NCBI RefSeq assembly: GCF_029784135.1
Contig: NC_073745.1
Span: forward strand, 239,292,191-239,356,190
Direction of reading: 5' to 3'
Source: Toxorhynchites rutilus septentrionalis
Lineage: Eukaryota > Arthropoda > Insecta > Diptera > Culicidae
Length of the DNA stretch: 64,000 bases
Notes under the pieces: model-generated
Seen by the model: only the letters and a program-made list of their open reading frames with translations
What the model was told of the DNA's origin: nothing
Databases searched by the model: none
Translations under genes and position numbers: made by a program
Shown: positions 9,260 through 20,812 of the stretch, piece after piece
Layout: every line of letters starts with the position of its first letter
How positions within the stretch are numbered: position 1 is the first letter of the stretch

Positions 9260-10710
9260 AGGTAGAAAGTTTTTCTGTTGTAGCAAGACTTCATAAAGCC
9301 CTTTCTAAGGATATATACAACCGACTCCCAGGATACACTTAGTATCATGCTGGAAACACACTTCCCATACTCAATCCAATTGACTTCCGGACACGCACAT
9401 GTCTTCAATACAGCTCAATCTTGTCCAATCAGAGACGAGAATAGAGCTAATGAAATGGCTAGGGCGGTCTTTACGAAGTCAAGGGTTGAGTGGGCAGTGG
9501 ATTCCTTGAAGCCCTTTAAATCTCCAGGACCAGACGGGATTTAACCGGTGTTGTCACAAAAAACAAGGATATCACTGTCCCTCTTCTAACGGAGATGTTT
9601 AGAGCTAGTATGGTACTAAGTTACATTACTAGTATTACGGGTTATATTTGTTCCCAAGGCTGGTGAACGTGACAGGACGACTCCCAAAGCGTATAGACCA
9701 ATTAGTCTAAAATCTATCATCTTAAAAATGATGGAAAAGGACATTGATATCCATATCAAATCATCATGTTTGAGCAGGAGACCATTGAGCAAATTTCAAT
9801 TTGACTACCATGCAAATAAATCAACTGTAACAGCACACCAAACGTTAATTTCAAAAAAAAGAGAAGTCTTTTGATGCTAAAGAAATCTCACTTACAGCTT
9901 TTCTTGATATTGAGGGAGCATTTGACAATGCATCCTACAACTCTATAAATAAAGCTATGAAAAAATGTAGTTTTGACATGTGCATCTTCAACTGGATACA
10001 TTCCATGCTAACCAACCGACTAATCTTTATATATAAAAGAGAGTTTTCCCACGTGCGTATAACTCATCATCACGGGAGAGCGGCTGATCAGATCTACGTC
10101 GTCCATATATTTTTTGAGTTTGTCTTCACCCAAATTGGAATGATAGAGTACTTTGGAAAACATTTGAGATGATTAGAAAAATTCGAAAAAAATGACTATG
10201 CATATCTTTATATATAAGGACATTTAAAATAAAAAGGGAAAATTCGAAAATAAGAGGTACGCATATTTATATTTCGCTGTGAAAATAATCATTTAGATCA
10301 ATTTTACAGATCTGAACGATAACATACAAACTCTCTTGAACTATATTCGTTATTTTTACCATCCAAAATATTCTCTAGAAATACATTATATGGCAGAACA
10401 ACGTTTGCCGAATCAGCTAGTAACAGCTGATTCGGCATGTTAGGTTTTGACGCTAACCACTCGGCCACGGGAGCACCAACATTATCATCTTAGTGAGGGG
10501 TAGATGTGAGTATACTATTTCCAATAGAATGCAAACAGCCCTTAACTACAAACTCAAATGGTGCCACTTGGAAGAACTTAGTGTTAATCCTTCAAAAACA
10601 GTCGTAATTCCATTTATCAGAAAAAGAATGGATAAGATTCCACCTTTTAAAGTGGGAAGTGTACAATTGGAGCTTTATAACGAACCAAATATTTAGGTTT
10701 CATGCTTGAG
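9260..10710 (+). pseudogene. Non-LTR retroelement (R1/LOA-like) reverse transcriptase relic, part 1
   Basis: Frames joined across many stops and frameshifts give RLHKALSKD, then ETHFP..IDFRTRTCLQ, AVDSLKPFKSPGPDGI (9478-9543), AYRPISLKSIILKMMEKDID and FQFDYHANKST-TAHQ. These are in the order of reverse-transcriptase blocks 0-3. The thumb region follows at 10493-10696: LNYKLKWCHLEELSVNPSKT. The relic continues after an insertion at 13357. An inserted repeat occupies about 10025-10480 and removes the catalytic YADD block. Clade placement is by motif style only. Confidence 0.8.
10025..10480. repeat. AT-rich insertion inside the retroelement relic, with SINE remnant
   Basis: Retroelement homology stops at about 10024 and resumes at about 10495. 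The inserted DNA opens with CTTTATATATAAAAGAGAG and repeats CATATCTTTATATATAAGGA about 165 bp later. Its right part (10405-10478) has the tRNA-like box of SINE-A in reverse (CTAACCACTCGGCCACGGGA). A local hairpin, GCCGAATCAGCTAGTAACAG with its complement, lies at 10408-10437. Confidence 0.6.
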
Positions 10711-13356
10711 CTTGAGCTTGGGTAGACTGTACAATTCGTAGTTGCTCTCCGTGATTAACCTGAACCAACCAAATTGCACAAAGAACACACAGAATGAGGC
10801 TTGGGACTAGCCAATCATTCTCGTTGTGCAATTTTCGGTGATTCGAGTTTTAAATGGTCAATAACGACGCCGGTCATGTCCTTATAGTCACCAGAGGAAG
10901 GTGTTTCGACACGACAAATGAAAGTTATTTTTGCGACACTGTTCGGAGAGAAGCGGTTTCAATTCGCGACAACGGATAAGTATTAAGTGAGATAAAATAC
11001 GATAACGAGAGGTGTGTTACGTTCGACAGTATATTTTCGAGTGTGTATTTCGTTCATTTACAGAGTGGTATATATATATTCTGACCGGTGGCTATCGGAA
11101 CGACTGGCTAAGGATGCTATACAATGAGGTTCTTTTTACTGGACAATTGGACTGCATTAAATCGCTAAGAGCTATTGGATGCTGTGACAAAGGCGACTTC
11201 AATTTCTTCACATGCTACTACAATTTTTGGTATACTCAAATGTGCGAAAGATTTATGACCCTCTTTGTCTATTCGGCAATGTAGATTCAAATTATTGAGG
11301 CTAGATGATTTATGGCCTTTTTGTGGTTGAACTACGGATTAGAGCTGTTTTGTTTTAATGTTTATAAAGATTAAACAGAAGGGAAGGAATTTTAGTATGA
11401 TATTCGCCGCCCGAAGGCCAGAAGGGTCGCCTCTATAGCGTGGTTCCCTAGCGTTTATCATGGAAGGGATGGTTGTTAGTAGGGAGAGGTAAGAATCAGA
11501 GTTCACTGAGGTAAGTGATGTGATTATGTGAACGCGAACTGTCAACCACTCGATGAAACAAAATTCTGGAAATCTCATTTATCTCACACGACAGTAATCT
11601 GAGGAGGAAAAACAATAAAAATAAATGGACCGACTATTTATTGCACATACATTTTATCGATCTTCCATCGCGATGACGGAGAGTTATCTTTAGGAAACCT
11701 GAGAAGGTAACCAATAGAAATTCTTACAGAAACCATGAGACCGAAAATATATATAACGTTATTATTCATCGCGTGTATTTTTTATCGAGCTCCAATTGCG
11801 ACAACGAAGAGTTATCTCTTAAGCTAATCTAACCAATCAAAAACCGACGATGTATCGTCGAGTGTACTCTTCATTGAACTCTAATCGCGACGGCGATAGT
11901 TACTATTGGGAAATCTGAGAAGATAACCCTTCTGTAACCAATCAGACCGTCGATATATTACTTTAAGCATCGAGTGTACTCTTTGTCTAACTCAAATCCG
12001 AGTTATCTCTGGGAAACGTGAGAAGGTAACCAAAATAACTCCGGTAAAACTAATAAGACTGGCGATATTTTTGTTATTAATCGCACGTGCTCTTTATGAT
12101 ATATATTATATTCACGATATTTTATGCGTAAACCATCTACAATACTATACACATACACAGATATTTACACCCAAGCAACTGTTATATTCACAAGGAAAAA
12201 AATATAAACCATATTCTACTTTAATCTGAAGCCTGGAATATGAATTCTGTAATTTAGGAACAGAATCTAGTATCCGCTAGTTTAATAAAAAAAAAAGAAC
12301 GAAAAAGAACTAACGTTATTGAAATAAACGGTAAACAAAAGATGATGTATTTTTATATTTTACATTTTTGCTGATACTCAAAACAAAACAAGCTAAGTTT
12401 GCATTTGTAACGGCTATGAAAACAGACAAACACAGTGTATTAACTCAGCATAAATGTAACTACGTAAATTATAAATTGGATCTGTGTAAAAACTATATCT
12501 TAAAATATCTCAAATATGAAAATCTAAAAACGAAAAAAATTAAGATCATGAGTCTATCTAGACACAGATACACAACAACAGAAATGTGTACACACTAGGA
12601 GACTGCCTGATCAAGATCCTCTGAAAATATTCGAAACACAAGTCACACTCTGAGAATCAAAAGTCATTGAACGAAAAATGAGACGTGTACGTAAATTATG
12701 ATGAGATAAACTTAACACAAGACAATTCAAATAATATAATATAATAAAAAGTAAACAAATAAAATACACATGTTTACAGATATATTTCGCACAATCTCCT
12801 AGAAATATTTCGTTTAATAAAGAACGATCTCACCAATGAAGTATATGACCAAATGATTTCCGGCGTGTAGATTTTCATCTCTCCATTCCTTTGCATACAA
12901 CTTTGCAACTGCAGCGACAGAATACACATATTTTCTAACCACAAACTGTATGTGATCACCAAAACGGCATAGCAAATCACTACCACATATATGTTCCGAA
13001 TACTAGAGTGTCAACGGTTAGATTGATTTCGTACACGAGCGATAGAGATAGAAACCACGACGAAAAAAAAGATACGATGCAGCACGAACACAAATGCGAA
13101 TACGAACTCACTAACACTAAAACACGATAGCAAAATTCCTCCGGCAATTTGTTTTTAAAAATATTTTTACGCGAGATACTCCAGCACGTTTAATAAAACT
13201 TCACTGGATTCCGATTTATCGAGATAGCAGACACACTTTTACACAAAATATATTAAATTTGTCTATCGCAATGCTAGAAAAACACCGATATTCCGATTGC
13301 AAGAACAGAGCCCAAACGGACACGTCTACTCATCCTCGACATGACATGAAAAAGTT
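10710..13356. mobile_element. 2.65 kb insertion flanked by a 25-bp duplication
   Basis: The sequence at 10685-10709 is repeated at 13357-13381 with 24 of 25 bases identical, and the retroelement thumb region continues directly after the second copy. The insert starts with GCTTGAGCTTGGGTAGACTG and ends before GTTCCAAATATT. I see no terminal inverted repeat, no poly-A tail and no recognisable reading frame. It contains a degenerate tandem array (11640-12110). The class is unknown. The long duplication would suit some target-primed retroelements better than a DNA transposon. Confidence 0.65.
11640..12110 (+). repeat. Degenerate tandem array, four units of about 90-130 bp
   Basis: Each unit carries the words GAGTTATCT, GGGAAACCTGAGAAGGTAACC (with variants), AACCAAT-AGAC and CGATATATT, then ATCGCGTGTACTC. 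Units start near 11655, 11781, 11875 and 11985, and unit 2 has an internal deletion. Non-coding. Confidence 0.75.
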
Positions 13357-13530
13357 CCAAATATTTAGGTTTCGTGCTTGACCAAAAACTAAATTGGAAC
13401 GACCAACTGGAGTATGCAATATCTAAAGCCCAGACTGCGCTCTGGAGTTGTAGTAATAAATTCGGATAAAAGTGGAGACTAAAATCGAGAACGATTCACT
13501 GGATTTACTCGGCAATTTGCACTAGATATG
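13357..13530 (+). pseudogene. Non-LTR retroelement relic, part 2
   Basis: Continues the relic of 9260-10710 after the 2.65 kb insertion. Translation gives the KYLGFVLDQKLNWNDQLEYA-type block, LWSCNKFG, and LKSRTIHWIYSAICTRYVL, the usual region just after the reverse-transcriptase thumb. One frameshift or stop is present. No downstream RNase H or zinc knuckle is seen. Confidence 0.8.
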
Positions 13531-13539
13531 TCTTAGATA

Positions 13540-15960
13540 AAAAAAAGTTAGGGATATTCCCAAATTATTTGGGTATCTAGAATCAAAATCCACCAATTAA
13601 TCGAGAAGATATAAACAATTTTTCCACCTGAAATATTCAAATGGACCCCTATATTGAAAAAATAAAGCATAGTCCTACATTCAAAGTTGTGGTAAGTGAA
13701 TAAAAATACTTTCATTGAAATAACTTGTACGAGTGCTTATTCTCGGCCTTTATCGGGTGAAAACTAATTTAAGATCCTAATAAGTGAGCTGTAGCAAAGC
13801 TCCAACAAAAAAAAAGGTAATTTGAAAATCTAAGAATCTCACATGCCCTCAGTGGGTAGACAATGGACCATGACACAATCTATCGCAGTTAGAAGAGAAA
13901 GTAAAACTCGTTCTTGCCGCTCGAAAAGCCTGTTCAAATGATTGATAGCCCGGAGACTCCCATTGTGTTGCCCGGTTCCCAAAATGGCTTATAAAATAAA
14001 TTGCTTGTTGGAAGCGTTCCGTACGGCTCTGCCGTAAGGTTCGATTCGAAGCGAGGGTTCAGTTCATAGCGAGTTTTCTCCTGATGACGATGATGACAAG
14101 TCATGAAGCCGCTCGGCTCAAATCCTTTTATTCTCGCGAGAAAGGAAGTGTATTAAATCTGCTGACGAAGGAGCATACCGTTTGGGGGGCGGTTCAGGTT
14201 GGGTTGTGGGGAAGATGCAAAGAACAGAACGAGGAGAGCCGATCCCCGGTTGCAACGCCAGGACGATGGAGAGTGGATATACTTTATGCTTGGTGGTGAT
14301 GATGACTACAGTAGGAATCCGTATATAAGTTTGTCCGGTTCTGTTATTGTTCGAAAGCGGATGGGCGCACGGACGAAGTGGAGAACATAAATGAGCGGAT
14401 CGTAAAAACGAAGTAATTTTCTTTAATGTCCTGTGGTGCACGGTATGACTTGGGGGCCTGGAAGTGTGTCCTTGAGCTCAAATGAATGCTTACGCTCGTT
14501 GCGTAAAGTAATAGCAATTTTATTGCTCCGATAGTCATTATCCGCAATTTGAGATGTCGTAAGTTACAATCTAGCAAACTTCACCAACTTTGTTTGGAAT
14601 GAGTTCTTTGTTTACGCCACAACCAGTTTTGTTGTTTTGACCATTACCAGTTGCAAATCGCATCAATAATTCATGGATGACCTGCCTTTCATTTTCATGT
14701 TTGAGGAGCAGTATGCACCATCATGAGTAAGTGACTTGTTCCCATCGAATGAAAATCGACTGCACTTCTGATTCAGGAAAAATAATACATATCAAAACTG
14801 CAATCCCACGCTATTGCTTTGATACCTGATACGTCATTGAAATGTACACGAATGCATTAAAAACCATTCGTTTTTCATGAATTCATTTTCATACTTTTCG
14901 AGCATCGTTACAAAACCATCTAGAAACTCAGCTAGGCAAAACTGTTTAGAATAATATAATCAAATAAAGCAGATGCAGCAGAATTAAAAGTAATGTCACC
15001 CAACACCAAGAATGTATCACGTGTAAACGAAAACCGTACGACGACAAAGGATGATGTAGCGGATGGAAAACTCAGCATGAACCGGACACGAGCAAAGCAA
15101 AAAACTCAATAAAAAGTACAAAATTTATGTTACTTTAATGCGTTCGCTAAAACGAGTCACCTTAATTTTATTTCCTCCAGTTTCGCTCGCTCCACGGACG
15201 GATTGTTTACACAAACAACATCCGGAACCAGGAGGTTGCTTTCATTTGATTACCATTACATCCTTCGGTCGGACCGGACAAAAATTCGTGCGGACTGTGC
15301 GGGATCGAAAGCGTAAATAAAACTTTCTCCTCATACTGGCGGAAGGGTTCGCTTCCATGCTTTATATAGTTGAAATTGGTCAGATTTTTTTTCTGTATCG
15401 CAAATTCACCGATTCACTCCTAGGGAAGTGAAAACCATAGTTCGGAGTACAAACATGTGTCTGTTTTTGGGCATCACCGTGAAGCAATGCGGTGCTTTCA
15501 GTAGAATTGGTTCTGCAGCTTATAGGAGGCATTCAATTTCAGAGGAATAAACTATTTAGTCTGGGCTTTGACCGGTGATTAACATGGTTTTAAATAATTT
15601 AGATTGGCTATTTCATTAAAACAATTAGTTCCAGTGAAATAGTATCGTAGAATCCCTTGATGTGGATTATAAACTAAATGCTGAAATTATAACAAAGGTC
15701 TATTTTTGTAGAGCAGGTGAGTCGAGAGTTTTTGCTTGTTCGGGTATTGTATTTGCTCAGCTTTTCAAATGACACATTAGCTGACATCTTTTTGAAAGGG
15801 AAAGTTTATCTCATATGCTGGCGGTAACTGGGTAAAGTTTATTAAACATACTGTCGTTTCATAGGGCAGCAATGATATACTGTTATACACGAGTAACTAT
15901 ATCCATTAAAAGTAATTCGTGCTATTTTATCATTGAATCATCCGATCCTTTCCGATTTTA
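13540..15960. other. Mostly single-copy non-coding DNA
   Basis: 13620-13690 shares short words with 56205-56270 (GAAATATT-AAATGG-CCC-TAT and TAGTCCTAC). 13850-15500 is relatively GC-rich with no repeat hallmark. Short frames on both strands have no recognisable domain, and no splice-flanked coding block stands out. Confidence 0.5.
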
Positions 15961-15964
15961 TCAA

Positions 15965-16264
15965 ATATAGCTGACCCGGCAAACTTCGTCCCGCCCAAAA
16001 TTTAGTTTTCATTATCACATTTACGTTTTCTTACTAAGCTCACGTTCATTGGCCAATCGTAGATCTTTTGATTGATTGATCTTTTAGTTGAATCTTTACA
16101 ATTTCCTTCTACGATTAATTTCCTAGTACTTCTACCAAAACACATCATTATAATATCAGATTATTTTCAGACACAATTCAAGATTTTTCAACCACTTGCA
16201 AATAACATGTTTCTCCGTTACATGGAATAAATGTTTGATACAGAAAATATGATAGAATGAATAC
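15965..16264 (+). repeat. Dispersed repeat family C, left part
   Basis: Begins ATAGCTGACCCGGCAAACTT and shares long stretches with 27800-28020 (for example AACATGTTTCTCCGTTACAT and TTTGATACAGAAAATATGAT). It is cut at about 16265 by the retroelement that follows; the right part resumes at about 19525. Confidence 0.85.
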
Positions 16265-16464
16265 AGCCTTAAATCGGACAATTCCTTTCTCGAGTTTTGC
16301 TCTTATCAACACATTCGGCGATTCATTTTTATTTATATAGATAGAAGACGATATAGCATTGCGTTTTATCACATTAAAATCCATTTCCACTTTCGAACGA
16401 AGATCAATTTCGTTAACGCAAATATTAAATGGACTAATAACGGTTTAAAGTATGTAATTGTACA

Positions 16465-19208
16465 ACATATGCGGAACCCAACAAGCCGGCTTGCGATCAC
16501 AACTCGTATAGGCCGATTGCAATGTTATCCTGTATTCGTAAATAGTTAGACAAAATGATTCTACTTCGTTTGGACAAGTGGGTCGAAACGAACAATTTGC
16601 TGTCAAATACGCAGTTTGGCTTCCGCCGAGGTAAAGGGACAAATGATTGTCTCGCGCTGCTATCTTCTGAAATCCAAATCGCATTTGCTCGCAAAGAACA
16701 AATGGCTTCCGTTTTTCTCGATATCAAAGGGGCATTTGATTCAGTTTCCATGGAAATTCTCTCAGAGAAGCTTCATAATCGTGGACTTTCACCAATTCTT
16801 AACAATTTCCTGTACAATTTACTGTCAGAAAAGCACATGATTTTCTCTCATGGCAACTCAAAATCGAAGGGGGTCTTCGTAGCCACTTGGTTACGCGTTC
16901 GCTTACTAAGCGATCGGTCGTGAGTTCAAACTCAGGACCCTCAATTGACAATCTTTGTGTTGTTATAGAATAACTACGCCCACGCAAACATCATCAGCGA
17001 TGGAGATCGATCCACGGTCGAAATTAGATCGATTCATCCATACAACTGCTCTGCTCTGCAAGAAACATCGGGCTGCTGTTCTATAAATAACCTAACAATG
17101 ATCAATATCAACTGTCTCCGCTGTCCGGTCTGCTGAACAATGGAAGAACAGAAAGAATACCCTTACGCCGAAATGGCTACTACTGTGTAATTTACCATAA
17201 TGTAATGGAACAGAAAACATAACGCCTAAATGGCTACTACTAACTACTGTGTAATTTACAGTTTATAGAAACATAAACATATGTACATGTACACGATTAA
17301 AACCCGGCTCTGTTACAGCTAAAATGCTAAAGAGCCTAATAAATAAATAAATGGGATAAAAAAAAAAACTCAAAATCTTCTCGTTACAGTTTTATGGGCC
17401 TACCGCAAGGCTCCTGCCTAAGCCCCCTCTTGTACAGTTTTTACGTCAATGATATGGATGATTGTCTCACTAGAGACTGCACGCTGAGACAACTTGCAGA
17501 CGATGGAGTTATTTCCATCACGGGTACTAATCCCGTCGTTCTGCAAAAGTCGTTGCAAGATACCCTGAACAATCTGTTCACGTGGGCCCTCAAGCTGGGT
17601 ATCGAATTCTCTACGGAGAAAACTGAAATGGTCGTTTTTTCTAGGAAGCACGAACCCGCCCAATTCCAGCTTCACCTATCCGGCAAAACGATCCAACACT
17701 CTATGTTTTTCAAATACCTGGGTGTATATTTTGATTCTAAGTGTACCTGGGGGAGACATATTGCGTATTTGAAACAGAAATGCCAGCAAAGAATCAATTT
17801 TCTCCAAACAATTACCGGAACATGGTGGGGTGCCCATCCAGGAGACCTCATTCAATTGTACAAAACAACGATATTATCAGTGTTAGAATATGGCAGTTTT
17901 TGCTTCCGATCAGCTGCCAGGATTCATGTTCTCAAGCTGGAGAGAATACAATATCGTTGCTTGCGTATAGCCATGGGGTGTTTGCATTCGACACATACGA
18001 TGAGTCTCGAAGTCTTGGCAGGAGTAACCCCGCTTACTCTTCGGTTCACAGAATTATCCTGCAGATTTCTCATCCGTTGCAAGATCATGAATCCATTAGT
18101 AATTGATAACTTCGAAAATCTACTCCAACTGACTCCTCAGTCAAGTTTTATATCTTTATACCATGAGTACCTTACACACGACGTGCACCCTTCACCAGGC
18201 ATCTCCAACCAAGTTTGCTTTCATACTTCTGCAATTCCTCTGTCATTTTTGATCTGTCCATGCGACAAAAAATCCATGGAATCCCAGATCACCTACGCTC
18301 CGATTCTATTCCGCCGATATTTTCGGCAGAATATGGGAAAGTTGGATCTGATAAAATGTTCTTTACTGACGGTTCATTCATAAACGGGTCCACTGGCTTC
18401 GGCATCTTCAATGAAAATTCCAGTGCCTCTTTCAAACTCAAAGATCCTTGTTCCGTGTATGTCGCTGAACTGGGTGCGATATATTACGCATTAGGGATCA
18501 TTGAAACATTGCCCATCGACCACTATTTTATTTTTTCAGTCTCAGTCTCAGCTCAATAGAGGCAATCCGCTCAATGAAAGTTGATAAACGCTCATCTTAT
18601 TTCCTAACAAGAATAAGACAACTATTGAGTGTGTTGGTCGAAAAATTATTCAAGATTACCTTAGCATGGGTTCCCTCTCATTGCTCGATTCCGGGGAATG
18701 AGAAAGCGGACTCGCTAGCTAAGGTGGGCGCTTTAGAAGGCACACTTTTTGAAAGGCAAATTGCTTATAATGAATTTTTCCACATTCCTCGTCAGTATAC
18801 GCTCATAAGTTGGCAGCACATGTGGAGTGGTGATGAGTTCGGTCGTTGGTTACACACGATTATCCTAAGGTCTCGACGAGTGCATGGTTCAAGGGATTGA
18901 ATGTAGGTCGTGATTTCATTCGCGTGATATCTCGGCTTATGTCCAATCACTACAACCTAAACGCGCATCTCTATCGCATTGGGCTCGCAGCAAACAATCT
19001 TTGTGATTGTGGCGATGGCTACCACGACATCGAGCATGTTGTCTGGTCGTGTATCCGGTTCCATGCTGCTCGCTCTCAGCTCTCTAGAGCACTGAGAGCA
19101 CAAGGCAGACAATCGGATATCCCCGTCCGGGATATCTTAGGTAGCCGTGATCTTGATCTTCTGCTTCATCTATACCTGTTCCTCAGAAACGCCGATGTCA
19201 ACGTTTAA
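16465..19208 (+). pseudogene. Reverse transcriptase/RNase H of the I/LOA-like element
   Basis: Copies its RNA into DNA at a chromosomal nick. In order: NSYRPIAMLSCIRK with a TAG (about 16501-16545); block 2-3 RLDKWVETNNLLSNTQFGFRRG (16564 on); FLDIKGAFDSV with a catalytic Asp (about 16714); GLPQGSCLSPLLY (17394 on); LADD, the catalytic pair, with Leu replacing the usual Tyr or Ala (about 17490); FKYLGVYFD; and LEVLAGVTPL. After a frameshift near 18230 RNase H begins: FFTDGS, VAELGAIYYAL, then WVPSHCSIPGNEKADSLAK in a third frame. The end has CDCG..DIEHVVWSC (18990-19050). Frameshifts lie near 18230, 18545 and 18870. Without the SINE, the frame from 16555 to 18230 is open. Confidence 0.9.
16866..17366 (+). 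mobile_element. tRNA-derived SINE-B, copy 1
   Basis: The head GGGGGTCTTCGTAGCCACTT carries an A-box-like TAGCCACTTGGTTA and a B-box-like GTGAGTTCAAACTC. A shared body follows (for example GATCGATCCACGGTCGAAAT) and it ends GGGATAAAAAAAAAA. The 11-bp target duplication AACTCAAAATC lies at 16855-16865 and 17367-17377. It is inserted inside the reverse transcriptase gene. A second copy is at 63121-63606. Confidence 0.93.
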
Positions 19209-19524
19209 TGATGTTTCCTTCGTTGTGTCCCCGTTTCATATCCCTCCTATCCGATCGATAAACTTTTACTTAGTCGCGGCAATACATACACACACTCTTT
19301 ACAGATACACGAGCCGAAGGTTGTGCAGCCGCTCATGACAACTCTACACGAGCTGATGATTGCGCCGGCTAGTGACCATTCTATCCTGGATTCCTCGAGT
19401 CGAGAAAGACGCACCACGCTAGATATGAGGTACAGACTAGGGGGGCGTTGCCGATTAATGGTCAGCTGCATCCCAATAGGAAGTATCCCGTGTCGGGCAC
19501 ACGTACAGAGCATCGAAGACTGCG

Positions 19525-19955
19525 ACTCCCCTCCCCTTAGAGGGAAGGGAGGAGTATTGATTCATGATAGAAACCTCCACATGCCAAATTTGACTCGATT
19601 TGCTTGATTTGTTCTCGAGTTATGCATAAATTTGTGTTTCATTTGTATGGCAGCCCCCCTTCGAGAGAGGGAGGAGTGTATGCTCACCATAGAAACGTTT
19701 CTTGCCTCCTAAAACCTTCAGATGCCAAATTTGGCTTCGTTTGCTTGACTACTTCTCGAGTTATGCAGAAATTTGTGTTTCATTTCTTTGGCGGCCCCCC
19801 TTCGAGAGGGATGAGGGGTCTCGAACTATCATAAGAACCTTCCTCGACCCCAAAAACCCCTACATATCAATTTTCATATCGCTCGGTTCAGTACTTTTCG
19901 AGTCCATAAGAATCAGACAGACAGACAGAAATCCATTTATATATATATAGATTTT
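19525..19955 (+). repeat. Family C, right part, with tandem monomers
   Basis: Contains two to three units of about 125-135 bp. Each has a C-rich/G-rich block (CCCCCTTCGAGAG with GGAGGAGTGTATG), CCATAGAAACG, AACCTTCAGATGCCAAATTT, TCGAGTTATGCAGAAATTTG and TTTCATTTGTATGGC. It ends with CCTACATATCAATTTTCATA, a short (CAGA)n tract and ATATATATATAGAT. The full copy is at 27800-28890. Confidence 0.88.
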
Positions 19956-20423
19956 TTATATACATATACATATAAACATTCAGTGCTCTTTTCTTCAAAG
20001 AAAGATCTTGTTTAAAAAATATTACCGACACTTGTTAAGTGACTGCTTTTCTTGGACGGTACGTTTTCCGATTGACAATCATTGCCTTTTAACAAACGGA
20101 ATTCACATTCTCACAATTTGAAAATAACGAGAGCAGTGCTATTAAAAACCCTGTTTGTGAACTGAATAACATATGTTCATGAAATTTTGACACGTGTCAT
20201 ATAAAGATAAAGATAAAGAAATTTTAAATCATTTGATAATTGAAGATTGATGCCATCTGTTAACACACGTGAGAACCAGGGGATCGTAACTGCGAGTGAG
20301 ATAAGGGAACTGACTAGTGATTGCTCTAATGTAAACAAAGCTTGAGCTCTTAAAATTACAATGACCACTGCTTGCATTATCAATCTGTACGAGATACCTC
20401 ATAAAAGCTGGGATTGAATGAAA
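19956..20423. other. AT-rich non-coding stretch
   Basis: No repeat hallmark or coding block recognised. Confidence 0.4.
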
Positions 20424-20425
20424 TA

Positions 20426-20812
20426 CGAGGGCAGTCCGATAAGTACTACAAAAAAAAACAAAAATTTTGGAAAAGTGGCGGCGATGACTCAAATTTCTGC
20501 CCGGCGAGTGACTTTTTCAAGTTTGGAAAAAAAGTCGCAAGGGTCCAAATCTGGAGAATACGGTGGATGGGGTAGCAGTTCGTAGTGCAATTCGACCAAT
20601 TATGCCGTGGCGACGGCAGAATTTCCATTTTTTTCCATTTTTCTAAATTCCGCGGACACGCCCGCTTCCACACACGGTCAAAACAAAACTATGAGTCCGA
20701 TTAGGCTGAACTTTTGACAGTAGCCGTTTACGAGAATGTACTACACGATAAGTAATCTCTCTTGGGATACACCATCGGGTGATGAGGCTAAGTACTGATT
20801 GGACCGCCCTCG
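20426..20812 (-). mobile_element. Internally deleted mariner-like element (387 bp)
   Basis: The 22-bp inverted repeats (CGAGGGCAGTCCGATAAGTA left, CGAGGGCGGTCCAATCAGTA right, read inward) are flanked by TA at 20424-20425 and 20813-20814. On the minus strand 20460-20600 still encodes a decayed transposase C-terminus. It reads LLPHPPYSP-DLDPCDFF across a frameshift, then PNLKKSLAG, the region of the third catalytic Asp. The rest of the gene is deleted, so the copy depends on another element for movement. Confidence 0.88.

Larger units (their letters stand above)
16440..19524 (+). mobile_element. 5'-truncated non-LTR retrotransposon with RNase H (I/LOA-like)
   Basis: Sits inside family C, whose two halves align to either side of it. 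It contains part of the reverse transcriptase, an RNase H domain and a C-terminal Cys/His region, then about 300 bp of 3' untranslated sequence. The 5' part (ORF1, endonuclease) is missing, as expected from incomplete reverse transcription. 16265-16440, between family C and the first homology, is unassigned. A SINE interrupts the gene at 16866-17366. Confidence 0.88.

Noticed and set aside
16869..16945. tRNA-like head as a functional tRNA
   Set aside because: Part of SINE-B; acceptor arm incomplete and the copy is flanked by an 11-bp target duplication.
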